Assembly (NCBI RefSeq): GCF_900103985.1
Contig: NZ_FNIE01000001.1
Location: 186,001-250,000 of the forward strand
Length of the DNA stretch: 64,000 nt
Source of the DNA: Actinacidiphila guanduensis
GTDB lineage: Bacteria; Actinomycetota; Actinomycetes; Streptomycetales; Streptomycetaceae
Direction of reading: 5' to 3'
In this document: one piece after another, positions 7,569-15,746 of the stretch
Layout of the letters: each line of letters opens with the position of its first letter
Numbering within the stretch: position 1 is the stretch's first letter
Program-made: the position numbers and the translations under genes
The notes under the pieces: model-generated
Told to the model about the DNA's origin: nothing
What the model saw: the letters and a program-made list of their open reading frames with translations, nothing else
Database searches by the model: none

Positions 7569-10500
7569 CTACGCCGTGGCGATGGCGAACAGGTGCATGT
7601 CGCCGCCCTGGACCGTGGCCGGCAGGGTGACGGACTTCAGCTGCTTGCCGGACTGCAGGGTGATCGGCGCGGTGGCGAACACGTCGGTGCCCACCGGGTC
7701 GACGCCGCCGCCCATGACATCGCGGTAGGGGGTGTGCACCGCGATGGTGTTGCCGAAGGACGGGGTGCCCCCGCCGCCGCCCAGGGTCCAGTCGCTGAAG
7801 CCGACGGTGGCCTGCTGGGTGCTGCCGTCGGTGTAGGTGAGGGTGACGGTGCCGCTGGTGTCGCCGAAGGCGGCGCTGCCCAGCAGGCTCAGCTCGGTGG
7901 CGCCGGCGGACGTCTTCGACACGTCGAGGACCTGGTCGCCGCCGCCGACGACGATGTTGTCGGGGGCGCCGGGCGCGACGTCGGGCCAGGTGAAGTCGAA
8001 GCCGTTCACCGAGACCGTGCCGCCCGGGGTGACCCCGGCGTCGGCGAGTGCCTTGCCCGAGTAACTCCAGCCACCGCCGTCGAAGTTGGCGGTGGGGTTG
8101 TCGTCGTCGTAGGAGATGCCGTTGCTGTTGACGTACCAGGTGACGCTGCCGTTGACGCCGACGGTGACGCTCAGCCACACCGTCGGGACCTTCGTGCCGT
8201 GGTCGGCGGTGAGCGTCAGCGGCACGCTGTAGACACCGGACTTGGTGCCGGCGGCGACGTCGACGTCGAGCTTCGCGGTGGCCGCGCCGTCCTTGGGGAC
8301 GGTGACGGTGCCGTGCGACGGCGACAGGGTGATCCCGGCCGGCGCGTCGGCGCTCCAGGAGACCTTCGTCTTCTTGTCCGCGATGGTGGACAGCTTCAGC
8401 GAGGTGGTCGCGGAGCTGCCGGGCTCGATCTTCACCGACGCCGGGGAGGCGGCGGCGAAGAACGGTGCCTCGCCGTCACGGAAGGACGGCGGGGCGTCCT
8501 TGGCGGCGCTGCCCCAGCGGGTGTCGGCGGTGGCGCCCAGGGTGTAGTCCAGGGTGCCGCCGTGGGTGGTGAAGGAGGCGGGCACCCAGGGCTTGTCGGA
8601 GCTGTGGCCGTCGACCTTCAGGCCCTGGATGTAGATGTTGCCGGCCGACGCCTTGGGGGCGTTGACGGTGATGGTGCGGCCGAGGCCGGTGTGGATGACG
8701 GCCTTGGGGAAGATCGGCGCGCTGAGCACGAGGTCGGCGCGGCTGGGCACCTGCGGGTAGAGGCCGAGCGCGGAGAAGACATACCAGGAGGACATGGTGC
8801 CGGCGTCGTCGTTGCCGGGGATGCCGCCGGGGGTGTTCGTCCACAGCTGGTCGGTCTCGGCCCGCACGGTTGCCTGCGTCTTGTAGGGGGCGCCGAAGTA
8901 GTCGTACAGGTAGGGCGCGTTGATGTCGGGCTCGTTCGTCGGGTCGTACTTGGTCTGGTCGTTCGCCGAGAAGTCGAAGCTGCCGTCGGGGGCGTGGAAG
9001 AAGGCGTCGAGCCGGTCGACGGCGGTCTGGTCGCCGCCCATCGCCTGGGCGAGGCCGGCGGCGTCGGAGTAGACCATCCACGTGTAGCGGGCGCTGCTGC
9101 CCTCGACGAAGCCGTTGCCTGTGCTGGGGCTGAACGTGGCCCCGGCCCACGACCCGTTGGAGTTCCGGTCGCGCATGTAGCCGCCCTGCGCGGTGGCGTT
9201 GGGGTCGAAGACGTTCGTCCAGTTGCCGCTGCGGTCGGCGAAGGTCTTCTGGACGGACTTCTGGCCCGCGTCACCGGCGAGTTCGGACAGGCCGAAGTCG
9301 GCCGCCGCGTCCTCCAGGGTCTCGGCGGCGCCGCCCCAGCAGTGGCAGTTGTCCGAGGGGACGTAGCCGTTCTTCAGGTACTGGTCCAGGGCGGGCCGCT
9401 GGCCGACGCACTCGACGTTGCAGCCGGCGCTGGAGGAGTCGTCGGCGGTGGGCACGGTGGCCGCTTTGACCAGCGAGGCAAGGGCGCCCTTGACGTCGAA
9501 GTCGTGGCCGCCGAAGGCGTAGATGCCGGCGAGGGCCGCGTCGGAGGGGTCGCCGGACATGATGCTGGTCTTGCCGTTCTCCAGCAGCCAGCGGTCCCAT
9601 TCGCCGCCGCGCTGGGTGGCGTAGTTGAACAGGGACTGGGCGTAGTCGCTGCCGATCCTCGGTTGCAGGAGCGTCAGCAGCTGGACCTGGGCGCGGTACT
9701 GGTCCCAGCCGGAGAAGGTGCCGTACTGCGCCTGCTGGCCCTTGGCGAGCTGGTGGACGGCCCGGTCGCCGCCGAGGTAGCGCCCGTCCACGTCGCTGGT
9801 GAGGGTGGGCTCCAGCATCGAGTGGTAGAGCGCGGTGTAGAAGGTGCTCAGCTGGTCGGCGCTGCCGCCGGAGACCGCGATGCGGCGCAGGGCGGTGTTC
9901 CAGGCGGACTTCGCGGCCGCGCGCACGGAGTCGAAGGAACGCGACGGCGGGTTCTCGGCGCGCAGGTTCGCCTCGGCGCCGGCCGCGCCGACGTAGGAGA
10001 CGGCGACCTTGACCTGCACCTGGTCGGTGCCGGCAGGGAAGGTGACGTAGGCGCCGGAGCCCTTGCCCGCGGCCGCGTTGCCGTTGGCGTCGTAGCCGGT
10101 GCCGCCGGTGGCGGAGGTGGAGCCGGGCGCCACGGTGCCGTCGGTCCAGGTGCCGACCTTGGCGAACGGCGTGTCGAAGTGGGCCGTGAAGTGCAGGGTG
10201 TAGACGTCGTGCCGGTTGTTGGCGCTCTGCGGGCCGCAGAAGTTGCCGGCGTCCACCGAGCCGGTGACGGTGCGGGTGGCCGCGTCCACGTTCACCGTGG
10301 CGCCGGTGCTGCCGCTCTCGGAGTTGGAGGTGCGCAGCAGCATGGTGGCGGGCTTGTCGGCCGGGAAGCCGAACTCGCCGGTGCCGGTGCGGGCGGTGGT
10401 GGTCAGTTGCGCGGTGGCGCCGCTGTCGAGGGCGACCTTGTAGTAACCGGCCTCGGCGGTCTCGTTGGCGTGCGAGAAGGTGCTCGCGTAGACCGCGTCC

Positions 10501-10925
10501 TTGGTGTCGGAGCTGGGCGAGGTGGTCACGTCGCCGACGTACGGCATGATCGGGATGTCGCCGTTCGCGCCCGAACAGCCCACGCCGTTCAGGTGGGTGA
10601 GGCTGAAGCCGCGGATCTTGGTGGCGTCGTAGCGGTAGCCGCCCGGGGCCGGGGTGGAGAACTGGTTGCCCGTCGAGTTCTGCGGGCTCCAGGCGAGCAT
10701 GCCGAACGGGGTGACGGCACCGGGGTAGGTGTTGCCGGCGTTCGAGCTGCCGATCAGCGGGTTGACGTAGGAGGCCGGGTCGGCGGTGGCCGTGCCGGGG
10801 GCCGCGGCCGCTGCGGACTGCGCGCCCAGGCCGAGGCCCAGCAGGGCGGCTGCCGCGGTGACGGCGACAACGGCGCGGTGCCGCAGGCGCGTTCTGCCGC
10901 CGGAGTGGGTGGGTCTGGCTGACAC
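7569..10925 (-). CDS. Secreted GH92 family alpha-mannosidase
   Basis: A 1118-residue secreted enzyme. Residues 1-45 are a signal peptide ending in an alanine-rich stretch. The GH92 N-terminal beta-sandwich and catalytic alpha/alpha barrel run to about residue 770, with the family markers SGWDQYRAQ, CWGGAAETLEDA, SSARYTWMVYSD and GNDDAGTMSSWYVFSALG. GH92 enzymes are calcium-dependent inverting exo-alpha-mannosidases acting on mannan or N-glycans. After them come a NEW3/Ig-like domain (about 800-890, DKKTKVSWSADAPAG) and a further C-terminal beta domain to the end, the usual accessory layout in streptomycetes. GTG start with AGGAAA upstream. A LacI-type operator lies 114 bases upstream. It could trim the products of the GH76 enzyme. 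Confidence 0.92.
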   Translation of the reverse strand: MSARPTHSGGRTRLRHRAVVAVTAAAALLGLGLGAQSAAAAAPGTATADPASYVNPLIGSSNAGNTYPGAVTPFGMLAWSPQNSTGNQFSTPAPGGYRYDATKIRGFSLTHLNGVGCSGANGDIPIMPYVGDVTTSPSSDTKDAVYASTFSHANETAEAGYYKVALDSGATAQLTTTARTGTGEFGFPADKPATMLLRTSNSESGSTGATVNVDAATRTVTGSVDAGNFCGPQSANNRHDVYTLHFTAHFDTPFAKVGTWTDGTVAPGSTSATGGTGYDANGNAAAGKGSGAYVTFPAGTDQVQVKVAVSYVGAAGAEANLRAENPPSRSFDSVRAAAKSAWNTALRRIAVSGGSADQLSTFYTALYHSMLEPTLTSDVDGRYLGGDRAVHQLAKGQQAQYGTFSGWDQYRAQVQLLTLLQPRIGSDYAQSLFNYATQRGGEWDRWLLENGKTSIMSGDPSDAALAGIYAFGGHDFDVKGALASLVKAATVPTADDSSSAGCNVECVGQRPALDQYLKNGYVPSDNCHCWGGAAETLEDAAADFGLSELAGDAGQKSVQKTFADRSGNWTNVFDPNATAQGGYMRDRNSNGSWAGATFSPSTGNGFVEGSSARYTWMVYSDAAGLAQAMGGDQTAVDRLDAFFHAPDGSFDFSANDQTKYDPTNEPDINAPYLYDYFGAPYKTQATVRAETDQLWTNTPGGIPGNDDAGTMSSWYVFSALGLYPQVPSRADLVLSAPIFPKAVIHTGLGRTITVNAPKASAGNIYIQGLKVDGHSSDKPWVPASFTTHGGTLDYTLGATADTRWGSAAKDAPPSFRDGEAPFFAAASPASVKIEPGSSATTSLKLSTIADKKTKVSWSADAPAGITLSPSHGTVTVPKDGAATAKLDVDVAAGTKSGVYSVPLTLTADHGTKVPTVWLSVTVGVNGSVTWYVNSNGISYDDDNPTANFDGGGWSYSGKALADAGVTPGGTVSVNGFDFTWPDVAPGAPDNIVVGGGDQVLDVSKTSAGATELSLLGSAAFGDTSGTVTLTYTDGSTQQATVGFSDWTLGGGGGTPSFGNTIAVHTPYRDVMGGGVDPVGTDVFATAPITLQSGKQLKSVTLPATVQGGDMHLFAIATA

Positions 10926-11038
10926 TTTCCTGCCCTTCGGGTGTGCGGGGAGGAGACCGGCAGGGGCGCGGGCGGCCCCGCCGGTCGGACGGGGACGGCC
11001 GGCGCCCCGCGAGGTGGGGTCGGGGAGCCGCCGAGGTG

Positions 11039-11050
11039 GACAACGTTGTC
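11039..11050 (-). promoter_or_regulatory. LacI-family operator upstream of the GH92 gene
   Basis: GACAACGTTGTC is a perfect 12-bp palindrome with the central CG of LacI/GalR operators; similar TGACAACGTTGTCA sites precede sugar genes in actinobacteria. A leftward TTGACA (11090-11095) lies 40 bases upstream and could be the -35 element, which would put the operator just downstream of the transcription start. No LacI gene is in the window. Confidence 0.6.
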
Positions 11051-11199
11051 ATGAAGTCGGAAAGTGATGTTCCTCTGGGCTTCACGAGGTGTCAAGGGCG
11101 CCCCGCTCCGCGGGGGTTGGCGGGGTTCCTGACGGGGACGGGACAAGTCCGCACAAGCTTCCGCGAGTCGCGTGGGGCGGGTGGGGTGGGCTTCTGGCT

Positions 11200-11271
11200 G
11201 GGGTGCGGGTTGTGCGGCTGCCGCTGCGGCGGGGTGGGGTGCGGGTTGTGCGGCTGCCGCTGCCGCGGGGT
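11200..11271. repeat. 36-bp tandem duplication
   Basis: Two adjacent 36-base copies (11200-11235 and 11236-11271) beginning GGGGTGCGGGTTGTGCGG differ at one position. They lie in the 660-base gap between the GH92 gene and the orotate phosphoribosyltransferase gene, which contains no convincing coding sequence. Confidence 0.8.
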
Positions 11272-11484
11272 GGGGCGGAATGGCGAGGTACGCGACGACT
11301 GAGGTTGTCACGAGGACGGGCCCCGCGTCGGCTCTGCCGCGTGCCGGGGCCGGTTGTCATGCCGACGGGGTGCGCCCCGTCTCCTGTCGGGGGTCTGCGA
11401 GCCCTCTGCGCTGCCGGCTGTCGAGCGGTCCCGGAATCGCCAGGGCCCCTCCGGGCCGTCGTTTCCCGGAGAGCCGGTGTGCCG

Positions 11485-11575
11485 GGCGGCTGGCGGCTGG
11501 CGACCGGCGGCTGGCGGCTGGCGGCTGGCGGCTGGCGGCTGGCGGCTGGCGGCTGGCGGCTGGCGGCTGGCGGCT
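11485..11575. repeat. Heptanucleotide tandem array (GGCGGCT)13
   Basis: Thirteen contiguous seven-base units occupy exactly 91 bases; twelve are GGCGGCT and the third is GGCGACC. The array ends 10 bases before the TTG start of the next gene, so it forms the immediate leader or promoter region. Seven-base units change frame and spacing when copies are gained or lost. Confidence 0.9.
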
Positions 11576-11585
11576 GGGAGACTAG

Positions 11586-12152
11586 TTGCCTGTGACCCAC
11601 TCCGATCTCGCTCTCCGCATCCATGCCGCCTCTCACCTGACGGGGCAGTTCACGCTCCGGTCGGGACGTACGGCCACGGAGTACTTCGACAAGTACCGGT
11701 TCGAGGCGGACCCCGTCCTGCTGGATGAGATCGCCCGGCGGATGGTCCCTCTGGTGCCCGCCGGCACGCAGGTGCTGGCCGGCCTGGAAATGGGCGGCAT
11801 CCCAGTGGTGACCGCACTCGGCCGGCACACCGGCCTTCCGTGCGCGTTCGTCCGCAAGCAGGCCAAGCCGTACGGCACCTGCCGGCAGGCCGAGGGCGCA
11901 GAGGTGGCGGGCCGGAAAGTGCTGGTCGTCGAGGACGTGGTGACCAGTGGCGGACAGATCGCGCTGTCGGCCGCGGACCTGCGAAACCTGGGCGCGCAGG
12001 TCGATGAGGCGCTGTGCGTGATCGACCGGGAGCAAGGCGGTGGCGAAGCCCTCAAGGCAGCGGGCATCAGCCTGTTGTCACTGCTGACGGCCGAAGACCT
12101 GCGGGCCGCTGCCGCCGGGCCGACCGGGACATCTCGGTGGACTCCGCGGTGA
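11586..12152 (+). CDS. pyrE: Orotate phosphoribosyltransferase-like protein
   Basis: A 188-residue type I phosphoribosyltransferase. YFDKYRFE (33-40) and RKQAKPYGT (90-98) are typical of OPRT, and the PRPP loop VLVVEDVVTSGGQ (112-124) is intact. OPRT joins orotate to PRPP in pyrimidine synthesis. No other pyrimidine gene is nearby, so this is probably a second copy with a salvage or accessory role, possibly in a natural-product pathway. The start is TTG at 11586 (GGGAG five bases upstream) or GTG at 11592. It sits directly behind the heptamer array and in front of transposase relics. Confidence 0.82.
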   Translation: MPVTHSDLALRIHAASHLTGQFTLRSGRTATEYFDKYRFEADPVLLDEIARRMVPLVPAGTQVLAGLEMGGIPVVTALGRHTGLPCAFVRKQAKPYGTCRQAEGAEVAGRKVLVVEDVVTSGGQIALSAADLRNLGAQVDEALCVIDREQGGGEALKAAGISLLSLLTAEDLRAAAAGPTGTSRWTPR

Positions 12153-12249
12153 CGCGGGCTCCCCTGCACGCCGCCGGAGCAGGTCGGAGGCGCCTTCGTC
12201 TGATCATGTGCTCCGGCCAAGGTGCACGTGACCACGATGAAGGCTGACG

Positions 12250-12649
12250 ATGAGTTTGCTGCCTGATGCTGTCCGGAGGGAGGCGCTCGCGGAAGCGTCA
12301 CGCTTCCGGGGCGAGTCCCATGAGTGTCTGGGCGCTCGGCGCGACGAGTTGTTCGAACTGCTCGGGGCCGTGTGCGGACGGTGCGGTGAAGTCCCTGGTG
12401 GATCTGATGTTGCTGCCGGAGCATCGTCGTGGGCTCGGAGCGATGTGCGGCGGTCTGAATCACGGCTGGATCGACGTCGGTCGGCTGCGTACCGTGCTGG
12501 CGGGATTATCGCTGCCGCGGTCCGACGGCGGGCGCCTGGTGCCGGCTGTGGATGTGTCGCCGTGGCTCCGCTCGGACGCGCCGTGCCCGGCGGACCGTCC
12601 GTACTGCCACGTCCAAGGACGGCCGAAGACAGCCGCGCAGGTGCCGGGG
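12250..12649 (+). pseudogene. Decayed IS701-like transposase (N-terminal part, frameshifted)
   Basis: The first frame gives MSLLPDAVRREALAEASRF up to FELLGAV. The next frame continues with CADGAVKSLVDLMLLPEHRR, the GGLNHGWIDVGRLR segment and VDVSPWLRSDA, ending at GRPKTAAQVPG. Together they match the N-terminal third of a transposase family common in Streptomyces, as I recall its sequence. The frame changes around 12363-12372 and similarity stops near 12649, so it is both frameshifted and truncated. Confidence 0.8.
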
Positions 12650-12665
12650 CCCCGACAGCCGGGGG

Positions 12666-13184
12666 TCAGCCAGCGGTCGAGGAGAAGGAGCGGAAAACTC
12701 CGTCCGAGTCCTCGTGCGCCCTCGACGAGAAGTCCTGGAAGTCCATGTTGGCCAGTTCAAGATTGGCATGGATCGAGTGGACCTCCCTCGGCAGCGTGCG
12801 GAATTCACGTCCGAACTCGACCATGGCCTCGTACTCATCATCCTCCTCGTCGTCGTCAAAGTCCTCCCGAGTCATGGTGGTGACCGCAAGCAGGGCGTGG
12901 TGGTCGGCACGCATCGTCGTGCTGTCGGCGACGAACACCACAGGAAGCTGGTCCCACAGCTCCTCGTGGGCCGATATCGCCGCCAGGATCGCGTCTGTGT
13001 CCGCGCCGTCCAGCTCCGGCGCGTCGACCACGTCATAGGATTCCGCGGGGTCGCCGTCGTAGTGGGAGGACCTCTCCAGCTCCGCCGTCATCTCCCGCCA
13101 CGCAGCCTCGTCCGTAAAGTCGGTCCTGATGATCAGGGCTGAGAACGCGTTGCGCTCCGACAGTCCGGACAACGCCACCATCAT
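12666..13184 (-). CDS. DUF6924-like acidic hypothetical protein
   Basis: A 172-residue cytoplasmic protein. It opens with a strand and acidic helix (ALIIRTDFTDEAAWREM) and has a central PVVFVADSTTM strand. It closes with SIHANLELANMDFQDFSS and an acidic EDSDGVFRSF tail, the arrangement I associate with DUF6924 in streptomycetes. An additional very acidic insert, DDDEEDDEYE, lies at about 125-134. Function is unknown; related proteins are scattered in accessory regions. ATG at 13184 has GAGGAG five bases upstream; the ATG directly after it is an alternative. It is wedged between two transposase relics. Confidence 0.72.
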   Translation of the reverse strand: MMVALSGLSERNAFSALIIRTDFTDEAAWREMTAELERSSHYDGDPAESYDVVDAPELDGADTDAILAAISAHEELWDQLPVVFVADSTTMRADHHALLAVTTMTREDFDDDEEDDEYEAMVEFGREFRTLPREVHSIHANLELANMDFQDFSSRAHEDSDGVFRSFSSTAG

Positions 13185-13495
13185 CACCACTCCTCGAACA
13201 ACCCTGTACTCCTGATCAAGGACCAGAAGACAGCGAACGGCACCGACATCGCCTCCGGCACACACAATCCCTCGGGAGGACAGGAAAGCCGTGAGGGAAG
13301 GTGACACAGCGACGCATGATGCCGTCGAGTGTAAGTACCTCGTCTTCTCGCATCCGCTCCAGCCGGCGAGAACTGCCTTGGCGGGCACAAACGGCAGTTC
13401 CGAAGGGCAACCCATCATTGCGCTACTGAACTTGATCGGGTGATGTCGGGGCTGTTCGCCAGAAAACGACCGGACGGCTCCGGTAGCTCTGTGGC
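13185..13495. other. Intergenic stretch with one doubtful small reading frame
   Basis: The only coding candidate is a rightward 50-codon frame from GTG 13291 to 13443, preceded by GGGAGGA about 12 bases upstream. It begins REGDTATHDAVECKYLVF and matches no family I know. The right end of the stretch probably includes the left border of the IS630-like relic. I do not call a gene. Confidence 0.3.
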
Positions 13496-14127
13496 GTGAG
13501 ATACGCGCAGGGCGGTCGGCTGAACGAGGCCGAGAGGGCCGTCCGGGAGCGGATCCGGATGCAGGCCGTGGACCGCTTCCAATGTGGGGACAACAACCGC
13601 GAGATCGCTGCCGCGCTGCGGGTGAGCGAGCGGTCGGTGGAGCGCCGGCGTCGGGCCTGGCGCGCGAGCGCTGCGGATCCGGTGTCCTGTCGAAGGGCTC
13701 GCCAGGTCGGCCTCGGCTCAGCGAAGCCGAGATCACCACGCCGGAAGGAGAGTTGGAGCGTGGCCCGCTGGCCCACGGCTGGGTGGACCAGCGATGGACG
13801 CTGTCGAGGATCAGGACGCTGATCGGTCGGCTTTCCCACGTCTCCTACACCGTCGAGGGCACCTGGCGGCTGCTGAAGCGGCACGGCTGGAGCCGGCAGC
13901 AGCCCGACCGGAGGGCCATCGAGCGCAACGACGATGCGGTCGAGGTGTGGAAGAAGGAGACCCGGCCGCGGGTAAGAGCACGGCGGCGGACCTCGGCGCC
14001 TGGATCCCCTTCGAGGACGAGGCGGGTCAGTCGATGACTCCGCCACGCGCCAGAACCTGGGGCCGAATCGGCCGGACCCCGGTCGTCCGAGAGGCCGGGG
14101 CTCCGGACGGGTGTCGATGGCAGGCTG
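13496..14127 (+). pseudogene. Decayed IS630-family transposase
   Basis: Three reading frames must be joined. The first carries LNEAERAVRERIRMQAVDRF and the HTH REIAAALRVSERSVERRRR. The second carries SKGSPGRPRLSEAEI, RGPLAHGWVDQRWTLSRI and VEGTWRLLKRHGW. The third carries KSTAADLGAWIPFEDEAGQS (the first catalytic Asp/Glu block) and PRARTWGRIGRTPVV. Frameshifts fall near 13690 and 13970, and similarity ends near 14127, before the second catalytic block. It is inactive. GTG at 13496 is the ancestral start. Confidence 0.85.
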
Positions 14128-14199
14128 GCCGAACCAAGCCGGTATCGTCACGCTGCTTGCCGTCCAGGCTGAAGTGCTCAACTGACCGGAGGTTGATCG

Positions 14200-14904
14200 G
14201 TGGCAACGGACGTCTGGGTCGTGCTGGACGAGAGGCAACGCCTGCGATGGATGTTCGCGCCGTTCGAATGCGTGGGACCTCTGGAATTCGGCATGACGCA
14301 CGAGCAGGCAGAGGCGGCAGTCGATGGCATGCTGCAGGCCGCTCTTCGTGAGGGTCCTTCCGGAAACGAGGTACGGGCTGACTACTGGCTGGCGCAGCGC
14401 CCTGATGCAGGGTTCTCCGGGCCGGCGGTAACCGTCTACTACGACCGGGCGATCGGCTTGGCAGGCATCGCGGTCAACGCGCTGCGGGGTCCGCAGGTGA
14501 CCCTGGACGGGATGGGCCTCGTGGGTCAGGTGCCATCACGCCTGGAGGATCAGTTCACCGACTACCTCGAGACGCACAACAAGGACCTCCGGTACTCGCA
14601 GTGCGCCGATCCGTGCTCGGCCCAGCTTGGTTTGGTACTCCGGGCCCAGCGGGCCGGCGACCTCGTATTGAGCCGCCCGGTGATGGTGGCCGAAGGATGG
14701 GCCGACCGTTGCTGGGACACCACGGGGGCTGCATCCCCCAACAGGAGTGGAAGACCTTCGAGTGGTGAGTGCCAGCCGATACCGTCGGACTGTCTGGCCA
14801 GAGGCTCGCCTCTCTGCCCACAGCGGCCCTCCATTTCTTCGATATCACCCTTTCAATTTCACTGGTGCCGTATCCCGACGACGTTCGCCTGCTGGGGGCG
14901 ATGA
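14200..14904 (+). CDS. Hypothetical protein with a probable C-terminal frameshift
   Basis: A soluble protein of unknown function, read here as 234 residues. The first 190 residues look native (WVVLDERQRLRW, PLEFGMTHEQAEAAVDGM, ITVYYDRAIGLAG-like blocks). From about residue 176 the composition turns to Ser/Pro/Cys-rich nonsense. Adding one G to the GGGGG run at 14724-14728 changes the end to GCIPQQEWKTFEW and a TGA at 14766-14768, a plausible native end; this makes a one-base deletion likely. GTG start with GGAGG upstream. I recognise no domain. Genes of this kind often sit in accessory islands, as here. Confidence 0.6.
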   Translation: MATDVWVVLDERQRLRWMFAPFECVGPLEFGMTHEQAEAAVDGMLQAALREGPSGNEVRADYWLAQRPDAGFSGPAVTVYYDRAIGLAGIAVNALRGPQVTLDGMGLVGQVPSRLEDQFTDYLETHNKDLRYSQCADPCSAQLGLVLRAQRAGDLVLSRPVMVAEGWADRCWDTTGAASPNRSGRPSSGECQPIPSDCLARGSPLCPQRPSISSISPFQFHWCRIPTTFACWGR

Positions 14905-14938
14905 GGTTGCGCTGCTGGTCGTAGCAGGAGGGTTGGTG

Positions 14939-15412
14939 TCAGGTGAGGTTGTCTTGGGCCCAACGGGCGAAGCCGGCGAGCTTGGCAGCGGCGGCTTCGA
15001 TGTCGCCGACCGCGATGGGCTGTTCGGTTTGCCCGTCGAAGCCTTCGAGCCCGGTTGCTTCCTCGACTATGCCTGCGACGCGGTACGCCTCCGCGATGAT
15101 CGGCAATGCCGCCTTTCCCGGGTAGCGGTAAGGGATCTCGATGTCGGCCGAGTCCCCGGCGTAGTCCAGCTGGAGGTGGCCGGCAGGGCCGTCCCGCCAC
15201 AAGGTCAGGCTGTAGAGGTACTCCTGTGACGTAACGGGCCCGACCTCCGCAGTGACCCGCCGCAGGATCAGCTCCCATGCGGCGCGCTGGGCCGTGGTCA
15301 AAAGGAGAGGTACCGGTTCGGCGTCCGGGTCGTGCTCCGCTGCGCGATCCTCCAATGTCTCCAGGAGGGTGAGGCCAGGACGCCGGCGCGCGAAGATGAT
15401 GTCGTAGGTCAC
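14939..15412 (-). CDS. Hypothetical protein
   Basis: A 157-residue soluble protein starting at GTG 15412 with TYDIIFARRRPGLTLLE. Acidic and leucine-rich in its first part (LETLEDRAAEHD), then a block LYSLTLWRDGPAGHLQLDY and a region IEIPYRYPGKAALPIIAEAY that suggests a small alpha/beta fold. The layout, a short N-terminal strand followed by YRYPG in the middle and a final helix ending ARWAQDNLT, is seen in conserved streptomycete hypothetical proteins, but I cannot name a family. Upstream codons on the same frame look non-coding and overlap a transposase fossil, which supports the later start. Confidence 0.65.
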   Translation of the reverse strand: MTYDIIFARRRPGLTLLETLEDRAAEHDPDAEPVPLLLTTAQRAAWELILRRVTAEVGPVTSQEYLYSLTLWRDGPAGHLQLDYAGDSADIEIPYRYPGKAALPIIAEAYRVAGIVEEATGLEGFDGQTEQPIAVGDIEAAAAKLAGFARWAQDNLT

Positions 15413-15454
15413 CGTCCCCAAAGTAGAGCCCTCACCTCGATGGCCTCCAAGCCG

Positions 15455-15640
15455 TGGCCGAGCGAGCTTCCCCACCTGGAGCCTGGCCGAGCCGACCGAC
15501 TTCCTGGTCGCCGAGGGGTGGTCGACAACATCAGCCTCGGGACCTGCGCATCCTGCTCCGCGAGGAAGGCGGCACCTTTCAACGCGTGAGGCCTGGAAGA
15601 CTTCCAACGACCCGAGTACGCGACCAGGAAAGCCCGCCAC
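15455..15640 (+). pseudogene. IS630-family transposase fossil
   Basis: Small pieces in shifting frames can be joined as FPTWSLAEPTDFLVAEG, VVDNISL, DLRILLREEGGTFQR and AWKTSNDP, then EYATRKAR. This is the linker region of a second kind of IS630-like transposase (the usual pattern is WSLxKLxDFLV ... LRxLLREEGVSFQR ... KTWKTSxDP). At least four frameshifts separate the pieces, so it is an old relic. No ends can be defined. Confidence 0.65.
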
Positions 15641-15746
15641 CCTGCCGTCGTACGCGCGTCGGTGACGTGCCGTCGGCTGCCCGCACGCGCATCTCGACCG
15701 CCGCCCGGCTGACAATCGAGCGGCTGGGCTACGAGATTGGGCCGCT

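Noticed and set aside
7593-10922. An open frame of more than 1100 codons antisense to the GH92 gene
   Set aside because: Its translation is Gly/Val/Ala/Arg-rich without recognisable motifs, as expected opposite a GC-rich gene; the GH92 frame carries all family signatures.
11485-11575. CRISPR array
   Set aside because: Units are seven bases with no spacers and there are no cas genes; it is a simple tandem repeat.
13291-13443. Possible 50-residue protein
   Set aside because: Weak ribosome-site spacing and no resemblance to known small proteins; it runs into the border of a transposase relic.
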